Of a stretch of DNA of 64,000 nucleotides, positions 58,742 to 64,000 are shown piece by piece. The notes beneath the pieces are model-generated. The model did no database searches and was not told the origin of the DNA. It saw nothing but the letters and a program-made list of their open reading frames with translations. The DNA comes from Paramecium octaurelia (Eukaryota > Ciliophora > Oligohymenophorea > Peniculida > Parameciidae). Within the stretch, counting starts at the first letter, position 1. Every line of letters starts with the position of its first letter. The position numbers were made by a program, and so were the translations under genes. The stretch spans positions 604,879 through 668,878 of the forward strand of contig CAJJDP010000026.1 in assembly GCA_905182995.1 (NCBI GenBank), in the 5' to 3' direction.

Positions 58742-61700
58742 TCATTGTAAAATATTGAATTTATTTTTGATAGTTTCTGGAGTTGAAGGCGTTTTAAGTA
58801 ATGTGTGAGCTAAAAACTGATAAAGATATCATTATACCTTATACATTTTAATCTGAACTTATCTAAATTCCTAAGTCATAATTTTCGAAAGCTTCTTCAA
58901 ATCTATTCATTTTCTTTAATTTAATAGCTATGAAATCATCAATAGTTAATTGTACCTTTGACATTATAAAAGTCAGAATTTTCTGGGTTTTTCTAAATTT
59001 CTGAATCATAATTTTTCAAAGCTTCCTCAAATCTGTTCATTTTATCTAAGGTGATAGCTATGAAATCATCAATGGTTAATTGTACCTTTGCCCTTATAAA
59101 AGTCAAAATTTTCTGGGTTTTTCTAAATTGCTGAATCATAATTTTCCAAAGCTTCCTCAAATCTATTCACTTTCTCTAATGTAATAGCTATGAAATCATC
59201 AATAGTTTATTGTACCTTTGCCATTAAAAAAGTCAGCATTTTCTGGGTTTTTCTAAATTGCTGAATCACAATTTTCCAAAGCTTCCTCAAATCTGTTCAT
59301 TTTATCTAATGTAATAGCTATGAAATCATCAATAGTTAATTGTACCTTTGCCATTATAAAAGTCAGCATTTTCTGGGTTTTTCTAAATTGCTGAATCATA
59401 ATTTTCCAAAGCTTCCTCAAATCTGTTCATTTTATCTAATGTAATAGCTATGAAATCATCAATAGTTAATTGTACCTTTGCCATTATAAAAGTCAGCATT
59501 TTCTGGGTTTTTCTAAATTGCTGAATCATAATTTTCCAAAGCTTCCTCAAATCTGTTCATTTTATCTAATGTAATAGCTATGAAATCATCAATAGTTAAT
59601 TGTACCTTTGCCATTATAAAAGTCAGCATTTTCTGGGTTTTTCTAAATTGCTGAATCATAATTTTCCAAAGCTTCCTCAAATCTGTTCATTTTATCTAAT
59701 GTAATAGCTATGAAATCATCAATAGTTAATTGTACCTTTGCCATTATAAAAGTCAGCATTTTCTGGGTTTTTCTAAATTGCTGAATCATAATTTTCCAAA
59801 GCTTCCTCAAATCTGTTCATTTTATCTAATGTAATAGCTATGAAATCATCAATAGTTAATTGTACCTTTGCCATTATAAAAGTCAGCATTTTCTGGGTTT
59901 TTCTAAATTGCTGAATCATAATTTTCCAAAGCTTCCTCAAATCTGTTCATTTTATCTAATGTAATAGCTATGAAATCATCAATAGTTAATTGTACCTTTG
60001 CCTTTATAAAAGTCAGCATTTTCTGGGTTTTTCTAAATTGCTGAATCATAATTTTCCAAAGCTTCCTCAAATCTGTTCATTTTATCTAATGTAATAGCTA
60101 TGAAATCATCAATAGTTAATTGTACCTTTGCCATTATAAAAGTCAGCATTTTCTGGGTTTTTCTAAATTGCTGAATCATAATTTTCCAAAGCTTCCTCAA
60201 ATCTGTTCATTTTATCTAATGTAATAGCTATGAAATCATCAATAGTTAATTGTACCTTTGCCATTATAAAAGTCAGCATTTTCTGGGTTTTTCTAAATTG
60301 CTGAATCATAATTTTCCAAAGCTTCCTCAAATCTGTTCATTTTATCTAATGTAATAGCTATGAAATCATCAATAGTTAATTGTACCTTTGCCTTTATAAA
60401 AGTCAGCATTTTCTGGGTTTTTCTAAATTGCTGAATCATAATTTTCCAAAGCTTCCTCAAATCTGTTCATTTTATCTAATGTAATAGCTATGAAATCATC
60501 AATAGTTAATTGTACCTTTGCCTTTATAAAAGTCAGCATTTTCTGGGTTTTTCTAAATTGCTGAATCATAATTTTCCAAAGCTTCCTCAAATCTGTTCAT
60601 TTTATCTAATGTAATAGCTATGAAATCATCAATAGTTAATTGTACCTTTGCCTTTATAAAAGTCAGCATTTTCTGGGTTTTTCTAAATTGCTGAATCATA
60701 ATTTTCCAAAGCTTCCTCAAATCTGTTCATTTTATCTAATGTAATAGCTATGAAATCATCAATAGTTAATTGTACCTTTGCCTTTATAAAAGTCAGCATT
60801 TTCTGGGTTTTTCTAAATTGCTGAATCATAATTTTCCAAAGCTTCCTCAAATCTGTTCATTTTATCTAATGTAATAGCTATGAAATCATCAATAGTTAAT
60901 TGTACCTTTGCCTTTATAAAAGTCAGCATTTTCTGGGTTTTTCTAAATTGCTGAATCATAATTTTCCAAAGCTTCCTCAAATCTGTTCATTTTATCTAAT
61001 GTAATAGCTATGAAATCATCAATAGTTAATTGTACCTTTGCCTTTATAAAAGTCAGCATTTTCTGGGTTTTTCTAAATTGCTGAATCATAATTTTCCAAA
61101 GCTTCCTCAAATCTGTTCATTTTATCTAATGTAATAGCTATGAAATCATCAATAGTTAATTGTACCTTTGCCTTTATAAAAGTCAGCATTTTCTGGGTTT
61201 TTCTAAATTGCTGAATCATAATTTTCCAAAGCTTCCTCAAATCTGTTCATTTTATCTAATGTAATAGCTATGAAATCATCAATAGTTAATTGTACCTTTG
61301 CCTTTATAAAAGTCAGCATTTTCTGGGTTTTTCTAAATTGCTGAATCATAATTTTCCAAAGCTTCCTCAAATCTGTTCATTTTATCTAATGTAATAGCTA
61401 TGAAATCATCAATAGTTAATTGTACCTTTGCCATTATAAAAGTCAGCATTTTCTGGGTTTTTCTAAATTGCTGAATCATAATTTTCCAAAGCTTCCTCAA
61501 ATCTGTTCATTTTATCTAATGTAATAGCTATGAAATCATCAATAGTTAATTGTACCTTTGCCTTTATAAAAGTCAGCATTTTCTGGGTTTTTCTAAATTG
61601 CTGAATCATAATTTTCCAAAGCTTCCTCAAATCTGTTCATTTTATCTAATGTAATAGCTATGAAATCATCAATAGTTAATTGTACCTTTGCCTTTATAAA

Positions 61701-63777
61701 AGTCAGCATTTTCTGGGTTTTTCTAAATTGCTGAATCATAATTTTCCAAAGCTTCCTCAAATCTGTTCATTTTATCTAATGTAATAGCTATGAAATCATC
61801 AATAGTTAATTGTACCTTTGCCTTTATAAAAGTCAGCATTTTCTGGGTTTTTCTAAATTGCTGAATCATAATTTTCCAAAGCTTCCTCAAATCTGTTCAT
61901 TTTATCTAATGTAATAGCTATGAAATCATCAATAGTTAATTGTACCTTTGCCTTTATAAAAGTCAGCATTTTCTGGGTTTTTCTAAATTGCTGAATCATA
62001 ATTTTCCAAAGCTTCCTCAAATCTGTTCATTTTATCTAATGTAATAGCTATGAAATCATCAATAGTTAATTGTACCTTTGCCTTTATAAAAGTCAGCATT
62101 TTCTGGGTTTTTCTAAATTGCTGAATCATAATTTTCCAAAGCTTCCTCAAATCTGTTCATTTTATCTAATGTAATAGCTATGAAATCATCAATAGTTAAT
62201 TGTACCTTTGCCTTTATAAAAGTCAGCATTTTCTGGGTTTTTCTAAATTGCTGAATCATAATTTTCCAAAGCTTCCTCAAATCTGTTCATTTTATCTAAT
62301 GTAATAGCTATGAAATCATCAATAGTTAATTGTACCTTTGCCTTTATAAAAGTCAGCATTTTCTGGGTTTTTCTAAATTGCTGAATCATAATTTTCCAAA
62401 GCTTCCTCAAATCTGTTCATTTTATCTAATGTAATAGCTATGAAATCATCAATAGTTAATTGTACCTTTGCCTTTATAAAAGTCAGCATTTTCTGGGTTT
62501 TTCTAAATTGCTGAATCATAATTTTCCAAAGCTTCCTCAAATCTGTTCATTTTATCTAATGTAATAGCTATGAAATCATCAATAGTTAATTGTACCTTTG
62601 CCTTTATAAAAGTCAGCATTTTCTGGGTTTTTCTAAATTGCTGAATCATAATTTTCCAAAGCTTCCTCAAATCTGTTCATTTTATCTAATGTAATAGCTA
62701 TGAAATCATCAATAGTTAATTGTACCTTTGCCTTTATAAAAGTCAGCATTTTCTGGGTTTTTCTAAATTGCTGAATCATAATTTTCCAAAGCTTCCTCAA
62801 ATCTGTTCATTTTATCTAATGTAATAGCTATGAAATCATCAATAGTTAATTGTACCTTTGCCTTAATAAAAGTCAGCATTTTCTGGGTTTTTCTAAATTG
62901 CTGAATCATAATTTTCCAAAGCTTCCTCAAATCTGTTCATTTTATCTAATGTAATAGCTATGAAATCATCAATAGTTAATTGTACCTTTGCCTTAATAAA
63001 AGTCAGCATTTTCTGGGTTTTTCTAAATTGCTGAATCATAATTTTCCAAAGCTTCCTCAAATCTGTTCATTTTATCTAATGTAATAGCTATGAAATCATC
63101 AATAGTTAATTGTACCTTTGCCTAAATAAAAGTCAGCATTTTCTGGGTTTTTCTAAATTGCTGAATCATAATTTTCCAAAGCTTCCTCAAATCTGTTCAT
63201 TATATCTAATGTAATAGCTATGAAATCATCAATAGTTAATTGTACCTTTGCCCTTATAAAAGTCAAAATTTTCTAAGTTTTTCTAAATTGCTAAATCATA
63301 ATTTTCCAAAGCTTCCTCAAATTCATTTATTTTTTCTAATGTAGGATCTAAAATATCATCCATTTTGAATTGTACTTGATTCAAATAATATTTTCCTAAC
63401 TCTGTATTTTCTAAGATTTGACTGAAAAATATGTTATTAGTTAATTCTGAATTAAATGAATAATATTTTGAATTCACTAGATTATTCTTTATAGCTGAAT
63501 TTTAAATATCCCAAGCAAAAATTTTATTTTTTGAATGTTACTCAGTTATTTATTCTATATCCATAATTTTCTTTTTTCTAAATCTTATTATTCTCTTTTT
63601 CTGCTATTTAAATATTTTTTCCTTTTTTGGTAAACACCTCTGCAAAATGCCTTACATCAATTAGATGAAAATGAAATCAAATGATCTAAGTTGTTTGAAA
63701 ATTGACAACATGTACTTATAAGAGACATCCTTATCTAAACCTAGCTAATTATTTTATTAACCCTTGCTAAAATCCAT
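58742..63777 (-). CDS. Giant TPR-repeat protein with one intron per repeat
   Basis: From ATG 63777 to TGA 58742 the span is 5036 bp. Removing 34 introns of 28 nt inside the array and one more 28-nt intron near the 3' end leaves exactly 1352 codons. The N-terminal 125 residues are basic and unknown (MDFSKGQQNNQLGLDKD...; KKKIMDIEQITEQHSKNK). Then about 35 tandem 34-residue TPR units follow, consensus ITLDKMNRFEEALENYDSAI then QKNPENADFYKGKA, with the canonical TPR positions filled (A in EEALENY, A in DSAI, P in NPENA). Units in the middle are nearly identical. The C-terminus degenerates and ends KTPSTPETIKNKFNILQ. TPR solenoids bind proteins; role unknown. An ATG at 63564 is an alternative start. 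Confidence 0.85.
58885..63400 (-). repeat. 130-bp tandem repeat array (TPR exon + intron)
   Basis: The anchor TGTACCTTTG on the plus strand recurs every 130 bp from 58951 to 63241, 34 times with no change in spacing; a diverged 35th copy (TGTACTTGAT) sits at 63371. Each unit is a 102-bp exon piece plus a 28-nt intron that starts GTACAATTAAC and ends GATTTCATAG on the minus strand. End units carry more substitutions than middle ones. Middle units differ almost only in the codon before GGC: CCATTATAAA, CCTTTATAAA, CCTTAATAAA and CCTAAATAAA variants on the plus strand. Confidence 0.97.
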
Positions 63778-63965
63778 GATTATTTTATTTAATATCAAAT
63801 AAGTTTGGGTTTGGTTTTACTATCGTGGGGTTGGTTTTTGCGACCCCGTTTGAAATAACCCTCTTGACCAGCATTACGAGAAGGCAACGAGTCCGGTCCC
63901 TACAGGAAGACCTTCTATAAACAGAAACCTTTTTTTGGCTTGCTAACTAGGAAATTATGCCATTC
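63778..63965. other. Subtelomeric junction, includes a GC-rich segment
   Basis: This stretch lies between the TPR gene start and the telomere. About 63838-63930 is close to 50 percent GC, in contrast to the rest of the window, and holds no gene I recognise. It also includes interstitial telomere-like sequence, listed separately. Confidence 0.6.
63803..63838 (+). repeat. Interstitial telomere-like repeats
   Basis: GTTTGGGTTTGGTTTT, then a short interruption, then GTGGGGTTGGTTTTTG. These units resemble degenerate telomere repeats and stand about 130 bp inside the terminal array. Confidence 0.6.
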
Positions 63966-64000
63966 GGGTGTTTGGTTTGGGGTTGGGTTTGGGGTTGGGT
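63966..64000 (+). repeat. Telomere, mixed GGGGTT/GGGTTT repeats
   Basis: The last 35 bases are built from G3-4 T2-3 units, for example GGGGTTGGGTTTGGGGTT. Mixed G4T2 and G3T3 telomeres are characteristic of Paramecium macronuclear chromosomes. The G-rich strand points to the right edge, so the window ends at a chromosome end; only the first few units are included. Confidence 0.92.

Noticed and set aside
58885-63400. CRISPR-like or satellite array
   Set aside because: The 130-bp unit has no unique spacers and decodes into a canonical 34-residue TPR plus a proper intron, so it is a coding array.
63283-63477. Separate short gene at the array edge
   Set aside because: It is the N-terminal exon and first TPR of the large repeat gene; the frame continues through a TAG that codes for glutamine.

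Overview
The window looks like a chromosome end from the macronuclear genome of a ciliate, most likely a Paramecium. Three things point there. (1) Long conserved proteins read through only if TAA and TAG are glutamine and TGA is the sole stop. (2) Genes are cut by tiny introns of about 19-34 nt, mostly GTA...TAG; removing them restores frame and conserved motifs, and each model reported as intact ends in whole codons. (3) The right edge ends in mixed GGGGTT/GGGTTT telomere repeats. The sequence is AT-rich and genes are packed tightly, often with gaps of 10-100 bp. Standard-code ORF calling breaks nearly every gene here.

Layout. 1-9.2 kb: ankyrin protein (cut by the window edge), FAM161-family protein, DRG1 GTPase, a degenerate DEAD-box relic, pyruvate dehydrogenase E1 alpha and an unknown protein. 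9.5-18.8 kb: CDC25-type phosphatase, a membrane protein, NatA subunit NAA15, a helix-turn-helix protein, exocyst Sec15 and ribosomal protein uL1 (RPL10A). 19.5-28.1 kb: a damaged gene, two tandem protein kinases, a small membrane protein, gamma-glutamyl hydrolase, a doublecortin-like/EF-hand protein and a small zinc-ribbon membrane protein. 28.2-35.6 kb: another damaged gene, the GPI mannosyltransferase PIG-V, a helical-repeat protein, XPD helicase and a TMEM131-like protein. 35.6-50.8 kb: two paralogous three-module redox enzymes (cytochrome b561 + b5-like + b5 reductase) flanking a cytochrome b5 protein, two damaged genes, a small acidic protein, alpha-tubulin acetyltransferase, and three ubiquitin-linked genes (UBX-PUB protein, RBR ligase, p62-like receptor); then a WD40 protein and an aldose 1-epimerase.

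50.8-58.7 kb is a subtelomeric stretch with one small intact ORF and otherwise no gene I can defend. 58.7-63.8 kb is the most unusual locus: a minus-strand gene made of a 130-bp tandem array. Each unit is one 34-residue TPR (102 bp) plus its own 28-nt intron, so the mRNA would need 34 near-identical tiny introns removed in a row. The telomere follows.

Themes: cilium and microtubule genes (FAM161, alpha-tubulin acetyltransferase, doublecortin-like) and ubiquitin/autophagy genes occur close together. Several lineage-specific genes carry an in-frame TGA or frameshift, which fits decay of duplicated genes. All functional names rest on motif recognition by eye; no search was run.
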